Assembly: GCA_965223035.1 (NCBI GenBank)
Contig: OZ244980.1
Span: 1,798,001 to 1,862,000, forward strand
Direction of reading: 5' to 3'
Length of the DNA stretch: 64,000 nucleotides
From: CAMDPA01 sp965223035
Lineage (GTDB): Bacteria; Pseudomonadota; Alphaproteobacteria; Rhizobiales; Hyphomicrobiaceae
The position numbers and the translations under genes were made by a program. The notes below the pieces were generated by a model. It was not told the DNA's origin. It saw nothing but the letters and a program-made list of their open reading frames with translations, and searched no databases. Below are positions 33,243-41,881 of the stretch, one piece after another (position 1 is the stretch's first letter; each line of letters starts with the position of its first letter).

Positions 33243-34436
33243 GTGACGGCGATGCACGATTTCGATGTCATTCTGATCGGCGGCGGGCTAGCCAATGGTC
33301 TGATCGCTGACCGGCTGCTCGCGCGGCGGCCGGGTCTGAGGATGATGATTATCGAAGCCGGCGACCGTTTGGGTGGCGATCACACGTGGTCCTATCACGC
33401 GACCGACATGACCGCCGCCCAAGAGTCGTGGCTGCGCAACTACGTGCACGCGGCCTGGTCCGCGCAGGAGGTTCGATTTCCATCCTATCGCCGCACGCTG
33501 TCGACCGGCTATCGCACCGTTCTCAGCGCCAATTTGCACAACCGACTGAGCCAGATTGATGGCCTCAATCTCGCCGTGGCAACGCGCGTCATCGAGGCGG
33601 CGCCTGGCGCGGTTATTTTGGAGGGCGGCCAACAACTGTCTGCGCCGTGTGTGATCGACGGTCGCGGAATGATCAAGCCATCGGGACTGAGCCTGGGCTA
33701 CCAAAAGTTTTTTGGTCTCGAGCTTGAGATGCGTCGTCCGCACGGTCTTAACCAACCGATTTTGATGGATACCACGGTTGAACAGATCGATGGATTTCGT
33801 TTCATGTATTGCTTGCCGTACACGCCAACGCGGATGTTGATCGAGGACACCTACTATTCAGATGAGGCCGGTCTTGATCAGGCGCATCTGCGCAGGCAGG
33901 TTGAACTTTATGCCGTGGCGCGTGGGTGGGAAATCGGCGACGTCATGCGGGAGGAACACGGACTGCTGCCCGTGGTGCTCGATGGCGAGCACGCGACGGT
34001 TTGGCCGGAACCGTCCGCTCTCGCCCGATCAGGGATGCGCGCGGGTCTGTTTCACCAAACCACGGGCTACTCGTTGCCGTTCGCGGTCGATGTGGCCGAC
34101 CGCATCGCCGACCTCGATCAATTGACCACGGCGGCTGTCGCGACGCATGTGCGGGGGCTGGCGCGTTCGCGGTGGCAGCAGCAAAGCTTTTACCGGCTTT
34201 TGAACCGTCTGCTATTCCTGGCGGCGAAAGGCGAAGAGCGACGTAATGTGTTCGCGCGATTCTATCGGTTGCCGCAGCAGTTGATTGAGCGGTTTTATGC
34301 GGGTCAACTGAAGTCGAGTGATAAGCTGCGAATCTTAGTTGGCCGACCGCCGGTGCCGATCTCTGCAGCCATAGGCGCTCTGCCGCCGAGCGCGGCGCGT
34401 CGACGGACCGCGACGACCTCTGGGGATGGCGCCTAG
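33243..34436 (+). CDS. crtY: Lycopene beta-cyclase (CrtY)
   Basis: FAD-dependent lycopene cyclase of 397 residues; GTG 33243 or ATG 33252 start. The dinucleotide-binding N-terminus DFDVILIGGGLANGLIA and EAGDRLGGDHTW are the CrtY-type signature, with FRFMYCLPYTPTRMLIEDTYYSD and TGYSLPFAVDVADRIA further on. It converts lycopene to beta-carotene at the membrane. The other crt genes (crtE, crtB, crtI) are not in the window, so it is an orphan. The TAG stop comes from the CTAG edge of a family A repeat, and the last 15 or so residues are low-complexity, suggesting that the original C-terminus was displaced by the insertion. Confidence 0.9.
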   Translation: MTAMHDFDVILIGGGLANGLIADRLLARRPGLRMMIIEAGDRLGGDHTWSYHATDMTAAQESWLRNYVHAAWSAQEVRFPSYRRTLSTGYRTVLSANLHNRLSQIDGLNLAVATRVIEAAPGAVILEGGQQLSAPCVIDGRGMIKPSGLSLGYQKFFGLELEMRRPHGLNQPILMDTTVEQIDGFRFMYCLPYTPTRMLIEDTYYSDEAGLDQAHLRRQVELYAVARGWEIGDVMREEHGLLPVVLDGEHATVWPEPSALARSGMRAGLFHQTTGYSLPFAVDVADRIADLDQLTTAAVATHVRGLARSRWQQQSFYRLLNRLLFLAAKGEERRNVFARFYRLPQQLIERFYAGQLKSSDKLRILVGRPPVPISAAIGALPPSAARRRTATTSGDGA

Positions 34437-34493
34437 AGCAACCTGCCTTTAATCGGAATCGGAACGATCCCGATTAAAGGCAGGTTGCTCTAG
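34433..34493. repeat. Palindromic repeat family A, solo copy 5 (contains crtY stop)
   Basis: Sixty-one bp CTAGAGCAACC to GGTTGCTCTAG. Both ends are of the same type, so the unit is almost a perfect palindrome. TAG at 34434-34436 ends crtY. Confidence 0.9.
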
Positions 34494-34617
34494 GCTCGGA
34501 ACAAGCGCACCTAACCGACTAAACGCACTGCCCTCGCCATCCACAGCCGCACCCCGCTCGGTCCTCCTACATGACATGCCGCGTCAACGTGGCTGGGTAA
34601 CGTGCAACCAAACGAGG

Positions 34618-34761
34618 TTAGGCCGCGTCCAATTCTGCCAGCAGCCGTAAGCTGTTAGCTTCACGTTTGGCAGCGAGCGCCACTGAGTGCAGCCCTTCAC
34701 GATCAAGGATGTCGATCTGGCTGGCCAAAGCGTCTGCAAGACGACGTGCGATGTTGCCCAT
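34618..34761 (-). CDS. Small hypothetical protein, 47 residues
   Basis: ATG at 34761 preceded by AGGAGAGAG with ideal spacing. The product begins MGNIARRLADALASQIDIL and ends in a helical RLLAELDAA, stop TAA at 34618. It is an amphipathic helix-rich polypeptide with no recognised family. The strong ribosome-binding site and balanced codon use suggest it is real. It lies between crtY and a divergent promoter region before the SDR gene. Confidence 0.5.
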   Translation of the reverse strand: MGNIARRLADALASQIDILDREGLHSVALAAKREANSLRLLAELDAA

Positions 34762-34877
34762 AATCTCTCTCCTCGGCTCTACTTATGGTTTTTCAACGCT
34801 TCAGTCTGGCCTTCGGATCACGCGATCTTGGCGAGCGGAGCAAGCCTGGTGTTTGGCTTGGGGCTGTTTGGGGGTGG

Positions 34878-35669
34878 TCAGTCGTCTGCGCGAGCCATGC
34901 GCGCGGTGATATGGCCCAAGACACCCGTCACCAGTCTGCTGGCCAGCCTAAGGGGCAGCTCGGTCGGGCGAAGCGCAGCATCCGTCACCACGACGGAGCG
35001 CTGCCCCAACGCTGCGACGATGTCGTCCGCGACGATGTCTGCATCGCGGGCGCCGAGCGGTACCGCCCCGGCATAGCCTGCGCTGCGACCAAACGATGTT
35101 CGCGTAGCACCGGGCAGCGCGGTGAGCACGTCCACAGGTTCATTACGCAATTCCTCGCTCAATGCGGTCGACCAGCTAAACAGCATCGCCTTCGAGGCGC
35201 TGTACACGGCGAATTGTGGAACCGGCGCAAATCCGGCCGAGCTGCCGACATTTACGAGGCCACATCGGCGTCGTCGCGATCGCGCACGATCCAGCATATC
35301 TGGCAACAGCGCGTGCGTCAGTTGAATAGGCGCGGCCACATTGACCGCGAGCGCGGCCACGTGCTTGGCACGCTCGACGCGGAGAAATGGTCCGAAATGC
35401 CCGATCCCGGCGTTGTTGACGAGCAGGTCGAGTTCGGCCGTGTTAGCCCACGCAATCAATCCGGCGAGCGAGGTCGGCTCGGTTAGGTCAGCGGGCATGG
35501 TTTCCACCACACGACCCCTGGCGCGAAGAATTTGCGCCGTTGTGTCAAGCGCCGAGCGATCACGCGCCGTCAACAGCAGCCGCGTTCTCGACGGTAGAGC
35601 CTCGGCGATGGCACGACCGATCCCTCGGCTGGCGCCGGTGATAAGCGCGCAATCATAGGTCTGGGTCAT
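34878..35669 (-). CDS. Short-chain dehydrogenase/reductase (SDR)
   Basis: 263-residue classical SDR. Cofactor loop TGASRGIG near residue 12, NNAG near residue 86, active-site Ser in VNVGSSAG and YSASK (YxxxK) near residue 157. The basic residues after the first strand (TARDR) favour NADPH. The substrate cannot be predicted. It is leftward and shares the upstream region with the divergent ActR-type gene at 35980. Confidence 0.85.
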   Translation of the reverse strand: MTQTYDCALITGASRGIGRAIAEALPSRTRLLLTARDRSALDTTAQILRARGRVVETMPADLTEPTSLAGLIAWANTAELDLLVNNAGIGHFGPFLRVERAKHVAALAVNVAAPIQLTHALLPDMLDRARSRRRRCGLVNVGSSAGFAPVPQFAVYSASKAMLFSWSTALSEELRNEPVDVLTALPGATRTSFGRSAGYAGAVPLGARDADIVADDIVAALGQRSVVVTDAALRPTELPLRLASRLVTGVLGHITARMARADD

Positions 35670-35979
35670 CTTTGTCTCATGAACTCGGGTGTGGAGCGTT
35701 GGAGCTTGGCTAAATCAAGTGAGCCGGGACCTTTGAGCATGCCGTCCGCGTTTAGCCGGATGTTGGCGCGCGTTACTCAGTCGTGTCCAGCCTTCTTACG
35801 GTCGCTCTCGGCACATCGATCACGGCCAACAGTGCCTATCGCGAGCGATTGAGCAAGCCCATCACGGTCACTTGATCGCCGCCACGGACCTCCAAGTGTG
35901 CCTCGCCTGCGACCAAGTGACCGTGCTCCGACCCGCCAAGGCAAACCGTATTTCGGCCATCGAATCCGGGAGATAGCCG
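35670..35979. other. Intergenic region with a coding-like remnant on the minus strand
   Basis: About 310 bp between divergent SDR and response-regulator genes. On the minus strand, from about 35979 down to 35840, one frame reads TVCLGGSEHGHLVAGEAH followed by EVRGGDQVTVMGLLNRSR and a stop, which looks like the end of a real protein (OB-fold or barrel-like). No start is present, so it may be a gene relic. Otherwise nothing was recognised. Confidence 0.3.
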
Positions 35980-36588
35980 ATGGGCGATCATCTATTGATT
36001 GTTGATGACGACAAGCTGTTTGCGCAACTGCTGGGTCGGGCGATGCGCCAGCGGGGATTTAGCACCTACATCGCAAATAGCCTCGATGAAGCCAAACGCC
36101 TCATCGCGGACAACGCGTTGACCCACGCCTTGATTGATTTGCGCCTTGGGTCGGACAATGGTTTGGATCTCGTCGCCCACTTGCGGTCCGTTCAGCCGTG
36201 CGTGCGCTCCCTGGTGCTGACCGGATACGGCAATGTCAGCTCGGCCGTGGCCGCGGTCAAGGCGGGCGCGGCAGACTATCTGGCTAAGCCGTCGGACGCT
36301 GACGAAATCGAAGCCTATCTCAGACCCGATGACTACGATTGGTCCTGTTTTCCGCCCAACAAGCGAAACACGGAGGAGGTGCGCGTCGAGCACATCATCG
36401 ACACCTACGAGCGCAACAATCGGAATGTGTCAGCTACCGCGCGCCAACTGTCCATGCACCGTCGGACGCTGCAGCGCATCTTGCGGCGATTTGAGTTGAA
36501 CGGACAGACCGGGCCTCCGCAAGCGCCAACCCGTTTCGGTCGATTGCGCCGGCTGCATTCGATCTGGAGGCGAATCCTGGAGCGCTGA
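35980..36588 (+). CDS. ActR/RegA/PrrA-family response regulator
   Basis: 202 residues. The REC domain has LLIVDDD, the phospho-acceptor Asp in HALIDLRLG, the Thr in VLTGYGN and the Lys in YLAKPSD. The Fis-type HTH near residues 135-165 matches the RegA/ActR signature (RNVSATARQLSMHRRTLQRIL). These regulators control redox-responsive genes such as terminal oxidases, hydrogenases and carbon fixation with a RegB-type kinase. No RegB gene is in the window. The extended C-terminal tail of about 35 residues is unusual for the family. The bd oxidase in the window is a plausible target. Confidence 0.88.
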   Translation: MGDHLLIVDDDKLFAQLLGRAMRQRGFSTYIANSLDEAKRLIADNALTHALIDLRLGSDNGLDLVAHLRSVQPCVRSLVLTGYGNVSSAVAAVKAGAADYLAKPSDADEIEAYLRPDDYDWSCFPPNKRNTEEVRVEHIIDTYERNNRNVSATARQLSMHRRTLQRILRRFELNGQTGPPQAPTRFGRLRRLHSIWRRILER

Positions 36589-36685
36589 GGGCTGACGTCC
36601 TGTGCGAAATGGGTTGCTCGCGGACTGCGGGCCTCGTCAGGTGCACCGCGGCTGAATGTTGGCTACCGACACTTAGCGCGTGACA

Positions 36686-36786
36686 TCGTTGGCTGGAACC
36701 GGCCAGCGCAACGCCCGGCCATCCCAGGGCACGCTTGTGGGGGAGGCTGGGCGGGGGAGCATGGCAATTGGCCCAAGGCGGACATG
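36686..36786 (-). repeat. Intergenic repeat family B, inverted copy 6
   Basis: On the minus strand it begins at 36786 with CATGTCCGCCTTGGGCC and continues through TGCTCCCCCGCCC to GATGGCCGGGCG and CCGGTTCCAGCC. It sits in the gap upstream of the ActR-type gene end and copA end. Confidence 0.6.
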
Positions 36787-36788
36787 AA

Positions 36789-39134
36789 TTAGAGCCTCAT
36801 GCGATTAAGCCGTAGCGCATTGGTGATCACGCTGACCGACGACAGCGCCATCGCCATGGCGGCGATCATCGGCGACAACATCAGCCCCGTGAACGGATAC
36901 AGCACGCCCGCCGCTATCGGAACACCGGCAGCATTGTAGATGAATGCAAAAAACAGGTTCTGGCGAATGTTGGTCATGGTGCCCGCCGACAACCGTCGGG
37001 CCCTGACAATGCCGTTGAGATCTCCGTTCAGCAAGGTGACGCCTGCGCTTTCCATCGCGACGTCGGTGCCAGTGCCCATGGCAATGCCGACGTCGGCGGC
37101 GGCGAGCGCCGGGGCGTCGTTGACGCCGTCACCGGCCATCGCCACGATGCGCCCGGCTTGGCGCAGTTGTTCAACCGCGCGGGCTTTGTGCTGCGGCAGC
37201 ACCTCAGCTTCGACGTCATCGAGACTAAGCCGCTCGGCGACCGCTGTCGCCGTGGTCGCGTTATCGCCGGTCAGCATAATCACGCGGATGCCGGCATCCT
37301 TGAGATCCGCCAGCGCGGTCGGCGTGGTCGGCTTAATCGGGTCGGCGATGGCGATCAGACCCGCCGCTCGACCATCGATCGCGGCGTAGATCGCCGTAGC
37401 GCCATCACGGCGCAAGGACTGCGCCTCTTGCTCGAGGCTCACCGTCTCGATGTCGGCCTCGCGCATCATTTGGTGATTGCCGACCACCAAGGTGCGCCCG
37501 TCCACCGACCCAGTGACCCCCTTACCGGCCGGCGCATCGAAGTCCACCACCGGCGCCAAATCCAGCTTGCGCTGAGCCGCAGCCTCCGTGATCGCAGCGG
37601 CCAAAGGGTGTTCACTGGCCCGTTCCAGGCTGGCCGTCAATCGCAACAGCTCGGCTTCGGTGATACTCGGCTCGACTGTCCTAATGGCGACGACCTGCGG
37701 TTTTCCCTCGGTCAACGTTCCGGTTTTGTCGACCAGCAACGTGTCGACTTTTTCCAGTCGTTCCAACGCTTCCGCATTTTTGATGAGCACACCCGAACGC
37801 GCGCCGCGCCCGACACCGACCATGATTGACATCGGGGTGGCAAGGCCAAGTGCGCAGGGACAGGCGATGATCAGCACCGAAACGGCAGCTATCATCCCGT
37901 AGGTGAGGCGCGGTTCAGGTCCCCATATCGACCATGTCACGAATGCCACGACAGCGACCAAGATGACGGCAGGCACGAACCAGGCCGAGACCTGGTCAGC
38001 CAACCGTTGAATGGGTGCCCGGCTGCGTTGAGCCTGCGCTACCATTTGCACGATCTGCGACAGCAACGTATCGCGTCCGACCTTGTCGGCCCGCATCACA
38101 AAACTGCCGGACTGATTGACGCTTCCGCCGATCACCGGTTGGCCGATCTCTCGAGTTATCGGCATCGATTCACCGGTGACCATCGATTCATCGATGGAAC
38201 TGCGGCCGTCGACGATTACGCCGTCGACCGGCACCCGCTCACCGGGCCTAACCCGCAGGCGGTCGCCGACGATGACGTCGCCCAGCTCAACGTCGCTTTC
38301 GCTGCCGTCGTGATCGAGACGACGCGCCATCTTGGGCGAGAGATCAAGCAGAGCGCGGATCGCGCCGCTGGTCTGTTCGCGCGCCTTGAGTTCCAGCACC
38401 TGTCCCAGCAACACCAGCACGGTAATCACCGCCGCGGCCTCGAAATAGACGCCGACGGCGCCGTCGCTGGCGCGCATTTGGGCAGGGAACAGCTCCGGCC
38501 AGATGGTCGCGAAGGTACTGTAGATCCAAGCGACACCGGTGCCCATGGCCACCAGCGTGAACATGTTGAGATTGCCGGTTTTGAGCGAGTCCCAGCCGCG
38601 CTGAAAGAACGGCTGGCCGGCCCAGACCACTACCGGGGTGGCTAGCACCAGCTGGATCCAATTTGATGTTTGTTGGCCCAACCACGCATTAAGGCCGGTA
38701 AGGTGCCCACCCATCTCCAGCACGAACACAGGCAAAGTCAGCGCCAGACCCACCCAAAAGCGCCAGGTCATCTCCGCCAGCTCGGGATTGGGTGCGGCGT
38801 CGGCCGTGATCAGTTCCGGTTCCAGCGCCATGCCACAAATCGGGCACGAGCCTGGCCCCTTCTGCCGGATCTCCAGATGCATCGGACAGATATGGATGGC
38901 ATCCGGATCCGCCGTATCGGCGCCGCGCCGGTCGGGATCGAGATAGGCCGCAGGGCTGCCACTAAATTTCTCAACGCAGCGCGCCGAGCAAAAGTGATAG
39001 GTTCGCCCCTCGTGGGTGTAATGGTGCATGCTGTTGAGCGGGTCGACGCGCATGCCGCACACCGGGTCCCGCGTTTCAAAATCAGCGATGTCCGGCTGGT
39101 CCGGGAGCTCGGACCGCGCTTGGATTTCACTCAC
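36789..39134 (-). CDS. copA: Copper-translocating P1B-type ATPase (CopA)
   Basis: 781 residues. N-terminus: a YHS-type metal-binding segment (DPVCGMRVDP, HFCSARCVEKF) and a heavy-metal-binding domain (ICPMHLEIRQKGPGSCPICGMALEP split over both Cys pairs) instead of classic CXXC HMA domains. Then come the P-type core: TGES in the actuator, CPC in the membrane helix (IIACPCALGLATP), DKTGTLT phosphorylation site, HP in SEHPLAAAI, and MAGDGVNDAPALAAADVG. It exports Cu(I) from the cytoplasm. Divergent from the CsoR-family gene, with the operator at 39215-39237 between them. Confidence 0.95.
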   Translation of the reverse strand: MSEIQARSELPDQPDIADFETRDPVCGMRVDPLNSMHHYTHEGRTYHFCSARCVEKFSGSPAAYLDPDRRGADTADPDAIHICPMHLEIRQKGPGSCPICGMALEPELITADAAPNPELAEMTWRFWVGLALTLPVFVLEMGGHLTGLNAWLGQQTSNWIQLVLATPVVVWAGQPFFQRGWDSLKTGNLNMFTLVAMGTGVAWIYSTFATIWPELFPAQMRASDGAVGVYFEAAAVITVLVLLGQVLELKAREQTSGAIRALLDLSPKMARRLDHDGSESDVELGDVIVGDRLRVRPGERVPVDGVIVDGRSSIDESMVTGESMPITREIGQPVIGGSVNQSGSFVMRADKVGRDTLLSQIVQMVAQAQRSRAPIQRLADQVSAWFVPAVILVAVVAFVTWSIWGPEPRLTYGMIAAVSVLIIACPCALGLATPMSIMVGVGRGARSGVLIKNAEALERLEKVDTLLVDKTGTLTEGKPQVVAIRTVEPSITEAELLRLTASLERASEHPLAAAITEAAAQRKLDLAPVVDFDAPAGKGVTGSVDGRTLVVGNHQMMREADIETVSLEQEAQSLRRDGATAIYAAIDGRAAGLIAIADPIKPTTPTALADLKDAGIRVIMLTGDNATTATAVAERLSLDDVEAEVLPQHKARAVEQLRQAGRIVAMAGDGVNDAPALAAADVGIAMGTGTDVAMESAGVTLLNGDLNGIVRARRLSAGTMTNIRQNLFFAFIYNAAGVPIAAGVLYPFTGLMLSPMIAAMAMALSSVSVITNALRLNRMRL

Positions 39135-39214
39135 GTTATGCGTCCTACCAATTAACCCTGCTCGATCGCACCGGCAGCCAGGCGACCACTCGCCAACATC
39201 TAACCGTTGACGTC

Positions 39215-39237
39215 CTATACCCCCTGGGGGTATAGGT
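39215..39237. promoter_or_regulatory. CsoR-type operator palindrome
   Basis: A 23-bp perfect palindrome whose arms are CCTATACCCCC and GGGGGTATAGG about a central T. The G/C-run with TAT flanks is the known operator style of CsoR/RcnR-family repressors. It lies between the copA start (39134) and the csoR start (39243) and can repress both. Confidence 0.9.
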
Positions 39238-39242
39238 CAAGT

Positions 39243-39530
39243 ATGTCTGATATGTCTGATGCGACCAAAGCAGCCCGGCTTAAGCGCTTGAGCCGTATCG
39301 AGGGCCAGGTGCGCGGGGTTGCGCGCATGGTCGAGCAGGACCGTTATTGCATCGATATCCTCACACAAATCGCCGCGGTGCGCGCTGCTTTGAGACGGGT
39401 CGAAGATCAGGTCTTGCGCGAGCACGTCGCACATTGCGTCGAGCACGCGATTGTCAGCGGCGATGCCAGCGAGCAGCGACAAAAGATTGCCGAGCTGATG
39501 GACGTCTTGGGACGGACGTCACGAAACTGA
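39243..39530 (+). CDS. csoR: CsoR/RcnR-family metal-sensing repressor (Cu(I) sensor)
   Basis: 95 residues from the ATG at 39243 (another at 39252), all-helical DUF156/CsoR fold. The LKRLSRIEGQVRG signature, the ligand Cys in DRYCIDIL and the second half CVEHAI (His and Cys) are the copper-sensing set. Apo protein binds the palindrome just upstream; Cu(I) binding releases it and lets copA be expressed. Divergent from copA. Confidence 0.9.
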   Translation: MSDMSDATKAARLKRLSRIEGQVRGVARMVEQDRYCIDILTQIAAVRAALRRVEDQVLREHVAHCVEHAIVSGDASEQRQKIAELMDVLGRTSRN

Positions 39531-39731
39531 CGGCGGCGAGCCCTCTTACGCTTCCGTGATCCAACATCGATTTTCCGAGGGTCGACGAATTGTCGCCACT
39601 CGCCAGCCTTCTGCATTCGCACGTGAAGCTCGCGACGCGCAAATGAGGATTTGCTTGTGGACATATTGCAAATTGATGTAATCACCATGCATACAACAGT
39701 TGGCGCAATTCGACTGTCGTATCAGAAGCGA

Positions 39732-39975
39732 TTGACCAAAGGCCGATGTAGAAAAACTAGTCGAAGAATTACAGAAAAAAGCGTGATGAACTCCAGCTGC
39801 CAGTCAAGCTTGGTTCCATGGAAGCCAAGTCCGAATCGGAGGAGTTGGAGAAAAAGTATAATGCGTTCACAGTCAAGGCTAAGCTGGAAGAAACGGCGAC
39901 CGGCGTCGAGGAAGCCCTTTCCACGCTCGCCGACGAGCTGAAATGGGCTACGAGCGAGCCGTCAAGGCGCTCTAA
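39732..39975 (+). pseudogene. Small coiled-coil protein gene broken by three single-base indels
   Basis: Fused reading gives an 80-residue helical protein: TKADVEKLVEELQKK, RDELQLPVKLGSMEAKSE, EELEKKYNAFTVKAKL and GYERAVKAL. The frame must shift after AAA near 39741, after a run of six A near 39785, and near AAATGGG around 39947; net change +1, matching a 244-bp length. TTG at 39732 would start it and TAA ends at 39975. The pattern is a known alphaproteobacterial small hypothetical family. All three indels are next to A-runs, so sequencing error is possible. Confidence 0.6.
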
Positions 39976-39992
39976 CGCGGCTCTCGCCCCGA

Positions 39993-40104
39993 GCCAGTTT
40001 AAGCTCGCGCCAGTCTAAGCTCGTGCCAGTCTAAGCTCGTGCCAGTTTAAGCTCGTGCCAGTCTATGTTCGTGGCAGTCTATGTTCGTGCCAATCTGAGT
40101 TCAT
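39993..40104. repeat. 16-bp tandem repeat, seven units
   Basis: The unit is GCCAGTCTAAGCTCGT, units 1-4 nearly identical, units 5-7 drifting (GCCAGTCTATGTTCGT, GGCAGTCTATGTTCGT, GCCAATCTGAGTTCAT). No spacers, so not a CRISPR. It follows directly on the broken coiled-coil gene. The rest of 40105-40401 shows no gene. Confidence 0.9.
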
Positions 40105-40401
40105 GAAGGCGCGATCCGTGACGAGCGCGCTGCGGGCATCAAACCATCGAAGAGCAAGTCCGATAAAGCCGGCCGTCGCCCGACTGCGCTTTAACGCAGC
40201 ACGTTGCTCGACGCTCGCGTGCCGACGTTGTTTGCCAAACTGGGCCATCGTCCCAATTCATCGCAACGCGTAAAAAGTTCCGAGGCTGCGGCCGCACGCC
40301 AACCTCGATGCTTGATTCGGCATCCAACGCATTGAATAATTGTCATCGGCTCGCATGGTCGCCGCCTGGTTGAGGATGATCGTCAATGGTAGAGACCGCC
40401 A

Positions 40402-40462
40402 ATAGAGCAACCTGCCTTTAATCGGAATCGGAACGATCCCGATTAAAGGCGCGATGATCTAG
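40402..40462. repeat. Palindromic repeat family A, solo copy 6
   Basis: ATAGAGCAACC (one-base variant of CTAG) to GATGATCTAG. It ends 7 bp before the putative TTG start of the AI-2E family gene, so its insertion may have changed that gene's start and leader. Confidence 0.88.
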
Positions 40463-40469
40463 CCCCGCG

Positions 40470-41723
40470 TTGCTTCGCAAGTTGGCCGTCATCATCTTAA
40501 CGGTTGGCGTTGCGGCGATCTTCTTGAGCATGATCAGGGGTTTTCTGATCGCGCTCTTTCTCGCGGCCGTGTTCAGCGCGATGGCATTTCCCATTTTTCG
40601 CAGGATTTCGGCGGCATTTGCGGGCCGAAAGGGCCTTGCCGCTGGCGCAACATTGGCTCTGTTATTGGCCGTCATTTTGCTGCCAGGCTTCATGCTCCTT
40701 CAAATCGTCGTTGAGCAGGCCCAGGACATTGGTCAAAACGCGCTGCCATGGCTTCAAGGGAAGCTTCACACCACCAGCGGAGTAAAGTTCCAACTGCCCC
40801 AATGGCTGCCATTTCGTGGTACGCTGCAGGAGTGGCTGCCCACGGTCGCTTCGAAGCTCGGAGAGCTTTCTGGAAAAATCGGCGGTTTTATCGTCCAAGC
40901 CATATCGGCAGTCACCTCCGGTACGGCCAGGTTCTTCCTCGACCTATTCGTTTTGATTGCGGCGATGTTTTACTTTCTGAAGGAAGGCCCGGAGATTCTC
41001 GCCGCTTTGAAAAGCTACGCCGTTCTGCCCGCAAGCGTGCAGGATCGAGTGTTCGAACGTGTCGTCGTGGTCACGCGCTCAACGATGAAGGGCACGCTCG
41101 TGATCGGCATTGTGCAAGGTGCACTGGGCGGCATCGGCTTTCTCATGTTCGCAGTCCAAGGTGCCGCCTTTTGGGGCGTCGTCATGGCGATTGCCTCGAT
41201 GCTGCCGCTGGTCGGCACCTCGCTGATTTGGATTCCTGCCGTGATTTATCTGTTGGCGGTGGGGGAGACGACGGCGGCTGTGGGCCTGCTGCTTTGGAGT
41301 GCGATCATCGTCAGCAACATCGACAACGTTTTGCGACCCATTTTGGTCGGTGGCGAAGCGGAAATGCCTGACGTGCTCGTTCTCATGAGTACGTTCGGCG
41401 GGCTGGCGATGTTTGGCGCCGCCGGCCTCATTCTCGGTCCGGTGATCGCCTCGGTATGCGTGACACTGCTCGAGATAACCCACGACTTGCTCCGACAATC
41501 GGGCGCGGAGGACGTTGCTGCCGCTGATGCCGCACCGGGGCGAGCGGCAGTCGTCGCCGAAGCCGGCCAGAGTGCGCCAACGGACGCCGGCGCGCCGGGT
41601 GCGGCACCAAGTGGGTCGGGTCACGGCTCATTGGAGGTCGGGCTGACGCAGGCGCAAAAAGACGAGGTCGAACGTTTGCGCGCGGATGTCGATGACATCA
41701 ACGCGACCAAGGTGCAGAAGTGA
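40470..41723 (+). CDS. AI-2E family exporter (DUF20/PerM-like)
   Basis: Membrane protein of 417 residues with about eight hydrophobic segments in the AI-2E/TqsA pattern, including the reentrant region and the family segment DNVLRPILVGG. The C-terminal 60 residues are hydrophilic. The start is doubtful: the only upstream start in frame is TTG 40470 with no ribosome-binding site, immediately after a family A repeat; the family usually has 10-20 more N-terminal residues. Substrate unknown. Confidence 0.82.
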   Translation: MLRKLAVIILTVGVAAIFLSMIRGFLIALFLAAVFSAMAFPIFRRISAAFAGRKGLAAGATLALLLAVILLPGFMLLQIVVEQAQDIGQNALPWLQGKLHTTSGVKFQLPQWLPFRGTLQEWLPTVASKLGELSGKIGGFIVQAISAVTSGTARFFLDLFVLIAAMFYFLKEGPEILAALKSYAVLPASVQDRVFERVVVVTRSTMKGTLVIGIVQGALGGIGFLMFAVQGAAFWGVVMAIASMLPLVGTSLIWIPAVIYLLAVGETTAAVGLLLWSAIIVSNIDNVLRPILVGGEAEMPDVLVLMSTFGGLAMFGAAGLILGPVIASVCVTLLEITHDLLRQSGAEDVAAADAAPGRAAVVAEAGQSAPTDAGAPGAAPSGSGHGSLEVGLTQAQKDEVERLRADVDDINATKVQK

Positions 41724-41881
41724 TGCTGCTTGCTGAGTGCGCAACGATGGCGCTGGTACGCAACCACCGACAATGATCTCGGCCGACCCATTGCCCTCAG
41801 CTGGCAGCCCGGTCGTCCTGCGCAATGACAAAAGCGAAGCGGCGCGCATAGCATCGATCCGTTTAGCGGGAGCTGACACCA

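Noticed and set aside
33243..34436. crtY as a geranylgeranyl reductase or tryptophan halogenase-type flavoprotein
   Set aside because: The GGGLANGLIA and GGDHTW motifs and the PYTPTRMLIEDTYYSD segment fit CrtY-type cyclases.
39993..40104. Possible CRISPR array or iteron origin
   Set aside because: Contiguous 16-bp units without spacers, no replication gene nearby.
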